Source of the DNA: Butyrivibrio sp. NC3005
GTDB taxonomy: Bacteria > Bacillota > Clostridia > Lachnospirales > Lachnospiraceae
Length of the DNA stretch: 52,294 nt
Direction of reading: 5' to 3'
Assembly: GCF_000424545.1 (NCBI RefSeq)
Contig: NZ_AUKC01000028.1
Coordinates: 1 to 52,294, forward strand
Part shown: positions 7,168-16,075 of the stretch, in pieces
Layout: each line of letters starts with the position of its first letter
Numbering within the stretch: the first letter of the stretch is position 1
Made by a program: the position numbers and the translations under genes
The notes under the pieces: model-generated
The model's database searches: none
What the model was told of the DNA's origin: nothing
What the model saw: only the letters and a program-made list of their open reading frames with translations

Positions 7168-9123
7168 ATGTGTGGTATTTGCGGATTTTTTTCAAAAAAC
7201 TTGATAACGACAAAACAGCTTAGCGTTATGAATGACACTATGATAAGGCGCGGTCCTAATGACAGCGGAGTTGAGATATATGAGGCTTCAAATGGATATA
7301 ATGTTGGCCTTGCACAAAGAAGACTGTCTATTCAGGATTTGTCTCCTAATGGTCATCAGCCAATGAATTCTCCTGATAATAGAATCAGTGTTGTTTTCAA
7401 TGGGGAAATCTACAATTTTCCAGAGTTAAAGAAAGAGCTGTCTGATTATCCATATAAAGGTGGAAGTGATACCGAGGTTATACTGTCAGGATATCTAAAA
7501 TATGGTATAGATTTTGTAAAGCGCATTCATGGTATGTTTGCAATTGCTATCTATGATAGAGAGACAGAGAAACTGTATCTTATTCGTGACAGGGTAGGTG
7601 TTAAGCCGTTATATTATTGGATAAAAGATGAAAACATTGTGTTTGGTTCTGTACTTGCACCTATTATGCAGTGTCCGTTTTTTCATCCGCAGATTAGAAA
7701 AGAAATAATTTCAAGATATTTGTTTCAGCAATATATAAACGCCCCAGACACTATTTACAAAGATGTGTATAAACTTGAACCTGGAATGGTTCTTGAGTTT
7801 GATAAGGGTCAGATAAAAAAGTGGAAATACTGGGATGTTAAAGAAGCCTATAAGGAAGGTAAATCTCATCAGGTAAGAAACTATAACGAGGCAAAACAGA
7901 CTTTAAAACGTCTGTTAAAAGAAGCAGTATCAAAACGTATGGTTGCTGATGTTCCGATTGGAACATTTCTTTCCGGAGGATATGATTCTTCTCTTGTAAC
8001 AGCTATTGCACAGGAGTTGTCTGATGAGCCGGTTAAGACTTTCAGTATAGGGTTCGAAGATAAAAGATATGATGAATCTGAGTATGCCAGAGCAATATCA
8101 GATTATTTAGGAACAGATCATACTGATATCAAAATAGATGAAGACGAGATGTTAAGGCAGGTAGTAAGTATTCCTCAATATTTTGATGAACCTTTTGCTG
8201 ACAGTTCTCAGATTCCTAATATGCTGGTATCAAGACTTGCAAGAGACAAGGTTACGGTTGTATTAAGTGGAGATGCAGGAGATGAATTCTTCTGCGGTTA
8301 TAATATATATGCAAATCTTGCCAAAGCCCAAAAGCTTGATTTATTAGGTGCAGCTGCATGGAGAGTGGGAGATTTTAAACTAAAAAATAATCAGAAACTT
8401 TTGGATAAATATCCTTTCAAAGTAAGAGCTATTGCCCAGAATAGAGATATTGAGACTAAGTGTCAGCTTGCATCAGAAGCCTATATTAGGGTTTCGAATG
8501 CTTTTATTAGCGGCAAGCAAGAGGATGACATACAGATGTTTGCAGGAGAATACAGGGAACTGTCAGAGACATCTTTTCTTCAGGAAAAAGGTATTATGAT
8601 TCCGTGTCGTTATCCAATTGAGTCAACATATAATGAAGATAACTGGGTTATACGACGTATGCTTCTTGATATGGATACATATCTTCCAGGAGATATTCTG
8701 TGTAAAGTTGATAGGGCTACGATGAAGTATTCTCTGGAAGCAAGATGTCCTATTCTAGATACAAGTGTTATGGAATACTCATATCGTATTCCACAGAAAT
8801 TTAAATACTATAAGGGCGATAAGAAGCACATTTTAAAGGATATTGCATATGACTATATTCCAAGACAACTTCTTGAACGTCCTAAGAAAGGATTTTCTGT
8901 GCCACTTGACACATGGCTTAGAGGACCGCTTAAGACACAGCTTTTAGATTACAGCGGAACAGATTTTTTGAAAAAGCAGGGATTGTTTAATCCAGAGTTT
9001 GTAACAACTTTTATAGATAAATACCTTGAAACCGGAGATAAGGGTCCATCTTCTGGAGCTAATTTTTCTCAGATAGCCTGGTCGTTTTTTGTATTTCAGA
9101 AATGGTATGACACCTACCATTAA
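7168..9123 (+). CDS. asnB: Asparagine synthase (glutamine-hydrolysing) family amidotransferase, copy 1
   Basis: The 651-residue protein has an N-terminal class II glutaminase domain (about 1-200) and a C-terminal ATP-pyrophosphatase domain. Cys2 (MCGICGF) is the glutaminase nucleophile and fixes the start. FNGEIYNF and GGSDTEV supply glutamine-binding residues, and the AMP-binding loop SGGYDSS is at 269-275, followed by a typical LSGDAGDEFFCGY. In glycan loci such proteins (for example WbtH of Francisella, WbpS of Pseudomonas) amidate uronic acids. With the TviB/TviC pair at the start of the locus, conversion of N-acetylhexosaminuronic acid to its uronamide is the best guess. True asparagine synthesis cannot be excluded. 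Confidence 0.9.
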   Translation: MCGICGFFSKNLITTKQLSVMNDTMIRRGPNDSGVEIYEASNGYNVGLAQRRLSIQDLSPNGHQPMNSPDNRISVVFNGEIYNFPELKKELSDYPYKGGSDTEVILSGYLKYGIDFVKRIHGMFAIAIYDRETEKLYLIRDRVGVKPLYYWIKDENIVFGSVLAPIMQCPFFHPQIRKEIISRYLFQQYINAPDTIYKDVYKLEPGMVLEFDKGQIKKWKYWDVKEAYKEGKSHQVRNYNEAKQTLKRLLKEAVSKRMVADVPIGTFLSGGYDSSLVTAIAQELSDEPVKTFSIGFEDKRYDESEYARAISDYLGTDHTDIKIDEDEMLRQVVSIPQYFDEPFADSSQIPNMLVSRLARDKVTVVLSGDAGDEFFCGYNIYANLAKAQKLDLLGAAAWRVGDFKLKNNQKLLDKYPFKVRAIAQNRDIETKCQLASEAYIRVSNAFISGKQEDDIQMFAGEYRELSETSFLQEKGIMIPCRYPIESTYNEDNWVIRRMLLDMDTYLPGDILCKVDRATMKYSLEARCPILDTSVMEYSYRIPQKFKYYKGDKKHILKDIAYDYIPRQLLERPKKGFSVPLDTWLRGPLKTQLLDYSGTDFLKKQGLFNPEFVTTFIDKYLETGDKGPSSGANFSQIAWSFFVFQKWYDTYH

Positions 9124-9146
9124 TTTTTGTTAGAGAGGTTTTTGGT

Positions 9147-10403
9147 TTGAAGAAAAAGAAGCTTGCATTTTATATAGGTTCATTGCAAAAAGGTGGAGCC
9201 GAGAGAGTTATGGTCAACCTTGCAGAGTATTTTTTTAATCAAGGATATGATGTAACACTTGTGACTACGTATCTGGCATCTAATGAATACGAGGTGGAAA
9301 ACGCTGCCTGGGAAGTTGAGAAAATAGTTTCAAAAGAAAAAGCCTATGTGCTCGGAACAAAAGACAGCAATGTAAGTTTGGCACAGGTTCTAGGAGATGT
9401 TAACGTCAGAGCTATAGTAAAAACAAGAGCTGATGGCGGAATAAAGAGAGTTTTCTCGGCTGCAGAAGATAGCGATTTAAGTAGAGTCAAAGGTTTTATG
9501 GCCAGATTTAATAGGCTTCGAAAAATTTGGAAAGACCTTGAGCCAGACCTTATTCTCTCTTTTCTTGGTAAAACGAATATTATGGCACTTCTAACTAGTA
9601 GAAAACTTGGAATTCCGGTTGTTGTATCAGTTAGAGCAAAGCCTTCTGAAGAGTATAACGGAAAACTTATGTGGAATAGTATGCGGTTGTCCTTTTTATT
9701 TGCTAAAGGGGTTGTTTTGCAGACAAATGGAGCCAAAAAGTGCTTTCCAAAGAGTATTCAGAAAAAATCTGTTATACTTCCAAACTCTATAAATCCAGCA
9801 TTTATAGGTAATGCCTTCTTTGGAGAAAGGCAAAAAAGTATCGTAACAGTTGGAAGACTTGATTATAACAAGAATCAGAGAATGTTAATAGAGGCGTTTT
9901 CGAAGCTTTCAGATAAATACAGTGACGTAAAGATACATATCTATGGGGATGGCCCAGATAGAAAAGAACTTGAGAGACTATCAGCTGATCTTAAGTTAAA
10001 TATAAGCAGCCAAAAGGCTGATAAAACGCTTGACAGAGTAATTTTCGAGGGACAGGTAAGCGACGTATATGCAAGAATTCAGAAAGCGGGAATTTATGTT
10101 CTTACCTCAGATACAGAAGGAATGCCCAATTCTCTTATCGAGGCTATGAGTTTGGGAATTCCGTGTATTTCAACAGATTGTCAGTTTGGACCATCAGAAC
10201 TAATAGAGGATGGGAAAAATGGCTTACTTGTAAAGGTAAGGGATACCGATTCATTGACTAGAGCTTTAGACAGACTTTTAAGTGACAGTGAGTATTCAAA
10301 GAAACTTGGAAAAGCAGCAGCTGATATCAGTAAGTTGTATGCTCCAGAAGTTATTAATAGCAAGTGGAAGGACTACTTTGATTTTTTGATAGAAAGGAAA
10401 TAA
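9147..10403 (+). CDS. GT4 family glycosyltransferase
   Basis: The 418-residue GT-B protein starts at TTG 9147 after an AGAGAGG site and opens with AFYIGSLQKGGAERVMVNLAE. It carries an extra charged stretch (about residues 45-120) in the acceptor domain compared with the GT4 gene at 6039. The donor domain has TVGRLDYNKNQRMLIEAF near 232 and an E-X7-E motif at about Glu324/Glu332 (TEGMPNSLIEA), then STDCQFGPSELI. It sits between the two amidotransferase genes, so it may add or follow the amidated sugar. That is inference from position only. Confidence 0.87.
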   Translation: MKKKKLAFYIGSLQKGGAERVMVNLAEYFFNQGYDVTLVTTYLASNEYEVENAAWEVEKIVSKEKAYVLGTKDSNVSLAQVLGDVNVRAIVKTRADGGIKRVFSAAEDSDLSRVKGFMARFNRLRKIWKDLEPDLILSFLGKTNIMALLTSRKLGIPVVVSVRAKPSEEYNGKLMWNSMRLSFLFAKGVVLQTNGAKKCFPKSIQKKSVILPNSINPAFIGNAFFGERQKSIVTVGRLDYNKNQRMLIEAFSKLSDKYSDVKIHIYGDGPDRKELERLSADLKLNISSQKADKTLDRVIFEGQVSDVYARIQKAGIYVLTSDTEGMPNSLIEAMSLGIPCISTDCQFGPSELIEDGKNGLLVKVRDTDSLTRALDRLLSDSEYSKKLGKAAADISKLYAPEVINSKWKDYFDFLIERK

Positions 10404-10412
10404 TCTTAGATT

Positions 10413-12401
10413 ATGTGTGGAATCGCAGGACTTTTAAACTTTAAAGGCGATAGCAGAAAAGTTATGGCTGCTATGAATGAGCATATGAAAGATCGCGGAC
10501 CTGACAGTAACGGAATATGGTCTGATAATGACTTTCCGGTTACGCTTGGACATCAAAGGCTTGCAATTCGTGATTTGACACCAGGCGGTGCCCAGCCTAT
10601 GTTATCGCATAGTGAACGTTTTGTGATGGTCTACAATGGCGAGATTTATAATATCGAGGAGCTTTTGGATAAACTTGTAAAAGAAAACTTTGTAAAGGCT
10701 TCTGATTTCAGGGGAACATCAGACACAGAGGTTCTTCTTGAAGGGATAGAATCAATTGGATTATATGAAACACTTTCTATGTGCAAGGGAATGTTTGCGA
10801 TAGGTCTTTATGACAGAAAAGAAAAGACATTGACACTTGCAAGAGACAGAGTAGGAGAAAAACCTCTGTATTATGGTTTTATTAACAAGGATATCTTTGC
10901 TTTTGCATCAGATATAGGATGTTTTAGAGAGATTCCCGAGTTTAATAACGATATTAACAGGGAAGTACTCCCAACATATTTTAGTCATGGATATATTCCT
11001 GCACCATACTCTATTTATCGGGATATTTATAAATTAGAACCTGGCACTATACTTACTATTCGTGCTCCTTTTGAGTATTTTAATCCGATTGCAAATGGAG
11101 ATTTAGATTGGTACTATTCGCAGGATAAAGCTTCAAAAGATAATACAAGTGATTTGATAAGTAGTGAAAAAGGTCACTTTTATACTGTTTACTGGTCGAT
11201 GAAAGAAAAAGCCTATTATGGCCAGACGCATCTTTTTAAAGGATCTTTTGAAGAGGCGGCAGATGAACTTGAAAAACTTATGAAGAGTGCGATAAAGGGA
11301 CAGATGATATCAGATGTCCCGCTTGGAGCTTTTTTGTCAGCAGGAATTGATTCAAGCTCAATAGTGTCTGTAATGCAGTCTATTTCATCGAATAAGGTTA
11401 AGACCTTTACAATAGGAATGAATGAAGAGGGCTATAACGAAGCAACAATTGCAAAGGAAATTGCCCACATACTAGGAACAGATCATACAGAAATGTACAT
11501 TACTGACGCTGATGCAAAAGCAGTAATACCAAAACTTTCCAATATGTTTGGTGAACCTTTTGCTGACAGTTCTCAGATTCCTACATATCTTGTCAGTAAA
11601 ATGACAAGAGAACATGTAACTGTATCTCTTAGCGGAGATGCAGGAGATGAGCTTTTTTGCGGATATACTTCCTATCGTTCAATTGAACGAATCTGGAATA
11701 AGATGGGAAACATCCCATATCCTTTAAGGAAAGCTGTTGGAAAGGCGGTAAGTGCAAGTCCTCTTTCAAAGAAAGAGATTATTAATATAAAGTCTCATCT
11801 TCTTCAGGCAAAGAGCCCTTCAAATCTGCATATGATAGAGCAGGATCCATGGATGCTGGGACTTGGAATTGCATCACCTGATGAGAAGATTAGTTATGGA
11901 AAAGATTTTAAATATGCTGTAAATGCATTAAAGAATGCAGATATTGAGACAAATCATGAAGTTATGCTCATGGATATGACTATGTATCATCCAGATGATA
12001 TACTTACTAAGGTTGACCGAACATCCATGGCAGTATCTCTTGAAAGCAGAGTGCCATTCCTTGATAGAGATATTGTGGAATTTGCATGGACGCTTCCAAT
12101 CTCTTATCTTCGTGATGAGAATGTTGGAAAGAAAGTTCTTAGAAATGTTTTATACAAATATGTCCCGCAGTCACTTATGGATAGACCAAAGAAAGGTTTC
12201 TCCATACCAATCGATACCTGGCTCAAAGAGTCAGAACTTAAAGGATGGGCAGAGGATTTACTTGATAAGAATAAAATCAGACAGGAAGGATTCCTTAATG
12301 CTGATGTTGTCGAAAGTCTGTGGAAAGGACTTCTTTCTGGAAATGAATGGAAGCCGCAGATATGGTATATTCTTATGTTCGAACAGTGGCTTAGAGGATA
12401 A
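10413..12401 (+). CDS. asnB: Asparagine synthase family amidotransferase, copy 2
   Basis: This is a 662-residue class II amidotransferase paralogous to the gene at 7168. Cys2 (MCGIAGL), YNGEIYNI and GTSDTEV support a working glutaminase domain. The synthetase domain has LSGDAGDELFCGY, but its AMP loop reads SAGIDSS (309-315), with Ala in place of the usual second Gly. An insertion of about 50 residues (roughly 221-270) is missing from the other copy. A 32-base run (11552-11583) is identical to 8187-8218 of the first copy. Two amidotransferases with one intervening GT4 suggest either two different amidated sugars or two modification steps. Confidence 0.88.
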   Translation: MCGIAGLLNFKGDSRKVMAAMNEHMKDRGPDSNGIWSDNDFPVTLGHQRLAIRDLTPGGAQPMLSHSERFVMVYNGEIYNIEELLDKLVKENFVKASDFRGTSDTEVLLEGIESIGLYETLSMCKGMFAIGLYDRKEKTLTLARDRVGEKPLYYGFINKDIFAFASDIGCFREIPEFNNDINREVLPTYFSHGYIPAPYSIYRDIYKLEPGTILTIRAPFEYFNPIANGDLDWYYSQDKASKDNTSDLISSEKGHFYTVYWSMKEKAYYGQTHLFKGSFEEAADELEKLMKSAIKGQMISDVPLGAFLSAGIDSSSIVSVMQSISSNKVKTFTIGMNEEGYNEATIAKEIAHILGTDHTEMYITDADAKAVIPKLSNMFGEPFADSSQIPTYLVSKMTREHVTVSLSGDAGDELFCGYTSYRSIERIWNKMGNIPYPLRKAVGKAVSASPLSKKEIINIKSHLLQAKSPSNLHMIEQDPWMLGLGIASPDEKISYGKDFKYAVNALKNADIETNHEVMLMDMTMYHPDDILTKVDRTSMAVSLESRVPFLDRDIVEFAWTLPISYLRDENVGKKVLRNVLYKYVPQSLMDRPKKGFSIPIDTWLKESELKGWAEDLLDKNKIRQEGFLNADVVESLWKGLLSGNEWKPQIWYILMFEQWLRG

Positions 12402-12419
12402 AAAAGAGAGGATATAAAA

Positions 12420-13511
12420 TTGGTTGTATTACAGAAGCAATCGATTGACAGAATAGAAAAATCTAATCAGAAAGAGTTAATTACAGTTATAGTAGCCTGT
12501 TATAATATTGAAAAATATATAGGAAGATGCCTTGATTCAATATGTAATCAGACCTATCAGAATCTTGAAATACTGGTAACAGATGATGGCTCAACTGATT
12601 CTTCAGGGAAAATTTGTGATGAATTTGCCGAAAAAGATTCCAGAATCACAGTTTTCCATACTGAAAACAGCGGACTTGGAATGGCAAGAAATTATGCTAT
12701 GGATAGAGCAAGTGGCGATTATATAGCTTTTGTGGATGGTGATGATTTTATAGTGCCAAGGATGTACGAAGAAATGCTCTCAGTAATAAAGAAGCATGAT
12801 TTGGACATTGCAATAGCTGGTTATAGAGAAGTTAGTGACAGCGCAAAGCTTTTGGAAGAAGATATTACTAAATCTTTGGAACAGTCTTTTGTGTGTGATA
12901 TTGCAGTAATGGATTCTGGAGACATGCTAAAGACGTTAGTAGAAGAGGATGAGAAATTCATCATTCAGAATTGTGCCTGGAATAAGCTTTATAAAAGAAG
13001 CGCTGTTAGTAAACTCCGTTTTCCAAATCAGCTTTATGAAGATATTGTATATACAACAGTTCTTTTATCCAAAATGAAAAAAGGTGCTGTTATTTGTGAC
13101 AAATTGTATCAGTACGTCGTAGATAGAAAAGATAGTATCATGAATCAGGGTGTAAGATGGGAAATATTAACCCAGCAGATTCCATCTTATAAAGAGCGCG
13201 ATAGGATTCTTATAAGTGTCGGAAGACAGGATCTTGCTGATATCCATGATTATATGGTGTATAAGAAGCTTTTGATTTTGTATACACTTGCAAGACGATC
13301 CAAAGATAGAGAAAAAAAAGCCAAGATGCGTGCACTTGGAAAAGAAATTAAAAAAAGCAAAGAGCGTTTTGATTTTATTTATTCGACACCTGTTTCGAAT
13401 CCGCATCAAAAACTTAGAACAAGATTGTTTCTAATTCATCCGCTTTTATTTAATATATTTACAGATATAAATGATACGTTTATCCTTCCGTATAAAAACA
13501 GACAAAGGTGA
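12420..13511 (+). CDS. GT2 family glycosyltransferase
   Basis: The 363-residue inverting GT-A enzyme has the family pattern TVIVACYNIEKYIGRCLDSI near residue 24, LVTDDGSTDSSG near 57 and the metal-binding VDGDDF motif near 105. It has a C-terminal basic region and no obvious membrane segment. It starts at TTG 12420 after AGAGAGGAT; no other start is available before the catalytic domain. The stop lies five bases before the MBOAT start, and the MBOAT ribosome binding site overlaps its 3' end, which suggests coupled translation. Sugar specificity is unknown. Confidence 0.88.
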   Translation: MVVLQKQSIDRIEKSNQKELITVIVACYNIEKYIGRCLDSICNQTYQNLEILVTDDGSTDSSGKICDEFAEKDSRITVFHTENSGLGMARNYAMDRASGDYIAFVDGDDFIVPRMYEEMLSVIKKHDLDIAIAGYREVSDSAKLLEEDITKSLEQSFVCDIAVMDSGDMLKTLVEEDEKFIIQNCAWNKLYKRSAVSKLRFPNQLYEDIVYTTVLLSKMKKGAVICDKLYQYVVDRKDSIMNQGVRWEILTQQIPSYKERDRILISVGRQDLADIHDYMVYKKLLILYTLARRSKDREKKAKMRALGKEIKKSKERFDFIYSTPVSNPHQKLRTRLFLIHPLLFNIFTDINDTFILPYKNRQR

Positions 13512-13516
13512 GGACA

Positions 13517-14977
13517 ATGATTTTTAATTCATATATATTTATTTTGGCTTTTTTGCCTGTAACGCTTTTAGGGTACTTTTGCCTTAATAAGAAAAGAACT
13601 GAACTTGGACTTTATTATTTGCTGCTTATGTCATTTATATTTGTGGCATTCGCCAGCAAATACTACCTTTTCTGGCTTTTTTTCAGTATTTGTATAAACT
13701 TTTTTATAGTGAAAATGTTCGAAAAAAAAGAAGATTCTTCAAAAAGAAGTAAGAATATGATTCTTTTTGCAGGAATCTTTTTTAATGTAGGACTTTTACT
13801 TTATTTTAAATACTCAAACTTTTTTATAGATAGTATAAATAATGTGTTTAATTTAAAGTTTAATGAGAAGAATATTATTCTTCCGCTTGGAATAAGCTTT
13901 TATACATTTAGTCAGATAGCTTTTTTGGTTGATTCATACAGAAAAGAAATAACAAATGTAAAATTTTTGGATTATGCACTGTTTATAAGCTATTTTCCAA
14001 AGTTTGGTCAAGGGCCTATAGTATTACACGAAGACCTTTTATATAAGTTTCGTGATAAGACAAGAAAAGAAGTTAACTGGGATAATATAGCTAAGGGAAT
14101 ACAAATGTTTGTAAGAGGTCTGGCAAAAAAAGTTCTTCTTGCAGACAGATTTGGAAAGGCAGTAGATTATTGTTTTGCAAATACAGGTTCTATGTCTAGG
14201 ATGGATGTGGTGGTTCTTATAATATCCTACAGTTTTCAGATATATTTTGACTTTAGCGGATATTGCGATATGGCAAATGGAGTTTCTATTATGTTCAACA
14301 TGGAGCTTCCTATAAACTTTAATTCGCCTTATAAAGCTCTTACTATAACTGATTTCTGGAAAAGATGGCATATTTCTCTTACAGGCTTCCTTAGAAAATA
14401 TCTGTATTTTCCTCTCGGAGGAAACAGAAAAGGAAAAGTTCGTACATACCTAAATATGATTATTGTATTTACTATAAGCGGGCTGTGGCATGGAGCAGGT
14501 ATGAATTTTGTTTTGTGGGGATTTATGCATGGAGTATGTCAGATTCTTCATAGAATCACAGGAAAAGTTTTTGATAAGCTGTTTAAACCTGTTCAATGGA
14601 TTATTACATTTTGTTTTGTAAGTATAGCGTGGCTTTTGTTTAGATCAAATGCAGTATATCGATGGAAACACTTTATGGATAGAATGATTTTCCCGCAGAC
14701 AATTCCGCTTCAGAGTGATCTTGCAGCCTGTTTCAAGATAGATGGGCTTAGAAGTATTGCTTCTGCTTTTAAAATTCCTTACACTGATAGAGGAATTTAC
14801 ATAGCATGTATGGTGGCATTCTTGGTGATAGGTTTTGTTTTGTGCCTTGTTCCTGAAAATAATCAGAAAAGAGAATACTATCTTAATAAAAAGACATTCA
14901 TAATGACATTTGCATTGTTTATAATATGTATATTGTCGTTATCACAAGTGACAAGCTTTTTGTATTTTAATTTTTGA
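13517..14977 (+). CDS. MBOAT family O-acyltransferase
   Basis: This 486-residue polytopic membrane protein belongs to the DltB/AlgI/PatA-type MBOAT family, which transfers acyl groups to extracytoplasmic polysaccharide. The N-terminus MIFNSYIFILAFLPV is the typical family start, so ATG 13517 is preferred over the in-frame GTG at 13508. Other marks are YFDFSGYCDMA (243-253), FWKRWHISL (280-288) and the presumed catalytic His325 in SGLWHGAG. I see about ten or more hydrophobic segments. The membrane-anchored SGNH-like protein at 17278 is a plausible partner for handing the acyl group to the glycan outside the cell. Confidence 0.93.
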   Translation: MIFNSYIFILAFLPVTLLGYFCLNKKRTELGLYYLLLMSFIFVAFASKYYLFWLFFSICINFFIVKMFEKKEDSSKRSKNMILFAGIFFNVGLLLYFKYSNFFIDSINNVFNLKFNEKNIILPLGISFYTFSQIAFLVDSYRKEITNVKFLDYALFISYFPKFGQGPIVLHEDLLYKFRDKTRKEVNWDNIAKGIQMFVRGLAKKVLLADRFGKAVDYCFANTGSMSRMDVVVLIISYSFQIYFDFSGYCDMANGVSIMFNMELPINFNSPYKALTITDFWKRWHISLTGFLRKYLYFPLGGNRKGKVRTYLNMIIVFTISGLWHGAGMNFVLWGFMHGVCQILHRITGKVFDKLFKPVQWIITFCFVSIAWLLFRSNAVYRWKHFMDRMIFPQTIPLQSDLAACFKIDGLRSIASAFKIPYTDRGIYIACMVAFLVIGFVLCLVPENNQKREYYLNKKTFIMTFALFIICILSLSQVTSFLYFNF

Positions 14978-15021
14978 TTATTTGAAAGCATAAGATGAAA
15001 GGAAACACTTTGGGAGACAAT

Positions 15022-16053
15022 ATGAAAGCAGAGAAAGAACCTGCAAAGATAAGTATAATAGTTCCTGTATATAGGGCAGAAAATGTGATTGCATCCTGCG
15101 TAAACAGCATTTTAAAGCAAACATTTGGAGAATTCGAGCTTATCTTGGTAGATGATGGATCACCGGATGAAAGTGGTATTATTTGTGATAAACTTGCTGC
15201 AAAAGATAAAAGAATAAAAGTTATTCATAAAGTTAATGGAGGTCCCTCTTCTGCTGTTGTATGCGGACTTAAGCATGCAAAGGGAAAGTATATTTTCTTT
15301 GTAGATGGAGATGATTATATAGAACCGAATACGCTTGAAAAGCTGTGCAGTAAGTTATCTTGTACAAAGAAAGAAGTTATCTGTTCAAATTATGTTGAAG
15401 ATAGAGTAAGAGGCAAAAAAATATTCATGACTATGCCGGCATCTCCCGGAGTATATGAAGATGATGATTTAAATAAATTAAAGCAGAATCTTATTGGAAA
15501 CGAACACCGCCCTATATTTTTGTCACGATGTTTTAAACTGTATTCAGCTGAACTTGTTTTTGATAATCTCCATTATCTGGATACAACGATTAGAATGGGT
15601 GATGATGTCAATATGATTACACCTGTTTTGATGGATGCTGAAAGAATAGTAGTTATGGAAAAGTCATATTTCTATCACTATGTTTTTTATAAAGATTCAC
15701 TTGTTCATTCGTTTGATGAAGGACTTTATGATAACTGTGTGCGCCTTAGAGAAAAGTTAAAGGTTATTTTGAAAGAAAAGGGAATCGAAGATTACGAAAA
15801 AAAGGCAACAAATGAGTTTTTATTCCTGCTTTTTTTGTGTGTGAAATCTCAGATGCGAAGTAGTGCTAAAACGTTGACTGTCACCAGCAAAATAAAAGAG
15901 TACTGCCAAAATGAAAATGCAGAAAAAATGATAGAAGAGTATCCATATAAAATAAATTCATTAGCTGATAAACTTCTTGCATTTGTCTGCAAAAAGCCAG
16001 CTATATGGAGAGTGGCAGTTATTCGATGTCTTTTCAAATATTTACATAGATAA
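15022..16053 (+). CDS. GT2 family glycosyltransferase
   Basis: This GT-A enzyme has ISIIVPVYRAENVIASC at about residues 10-26, LVDDGSPDESG near 43 and VDGDDYI near 92. I prefer ATG 15022 (343 residues), which has GGGAG five bases upstream. An earlier in-frame ATG at 14995 would give 352 residues but has a poor ribosome binding site. The remainder is a predicted acceptor-binding region with no membrane helices. It lies between the MBOAT and pyruvyltransferase genes. Substrate is unknown. Confidence 0.87.
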   Translation: MKAEKEPAKISIIVPVYRAENVIASCVNSILKQTFGEFELILVDDGSPDESGIICDKLAAKDKRIKVIHKVNGGPSSAVVCGLKHAKGKYIFFVDGDDYIEPNTLEKLCSKLSCTKKEVICSNYVEDRVRGKKIFMTMPASPGVYEDDDLNKLKQNLIGNEHRPIFLSRCFKLYSAELVFDNLHYLDTTIRMGDDVNMITPVLMDAERIVVMEKSYFYHYVFYKDSLVHSFDEGLYDNCVRLREKLKVILKEKGIEDYEKKATNEFLFLLFLCVKSQMRSSAKTLTVTSKIKEYCQNENAEKMIEEYPYKINSLADKLLAFVCKKPAIWRVAVIRCLFKYLHR

Positions 16054-16075
16054 GTACTAAAGAAAGAGAATATAT

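Noticed and set aside
9344..9736. 130-residue open frame on the - strand
   Set aside because: It is antisense to the GT4 gene at 9147-10403 and shows no recognisable domain.
11995..12417. 140-residue + strand open frame in another phase
   Set aside because: It overlaps the 3' end of the second amidotransferase, whose own frame carries conserved motifs to its stop at 12401.
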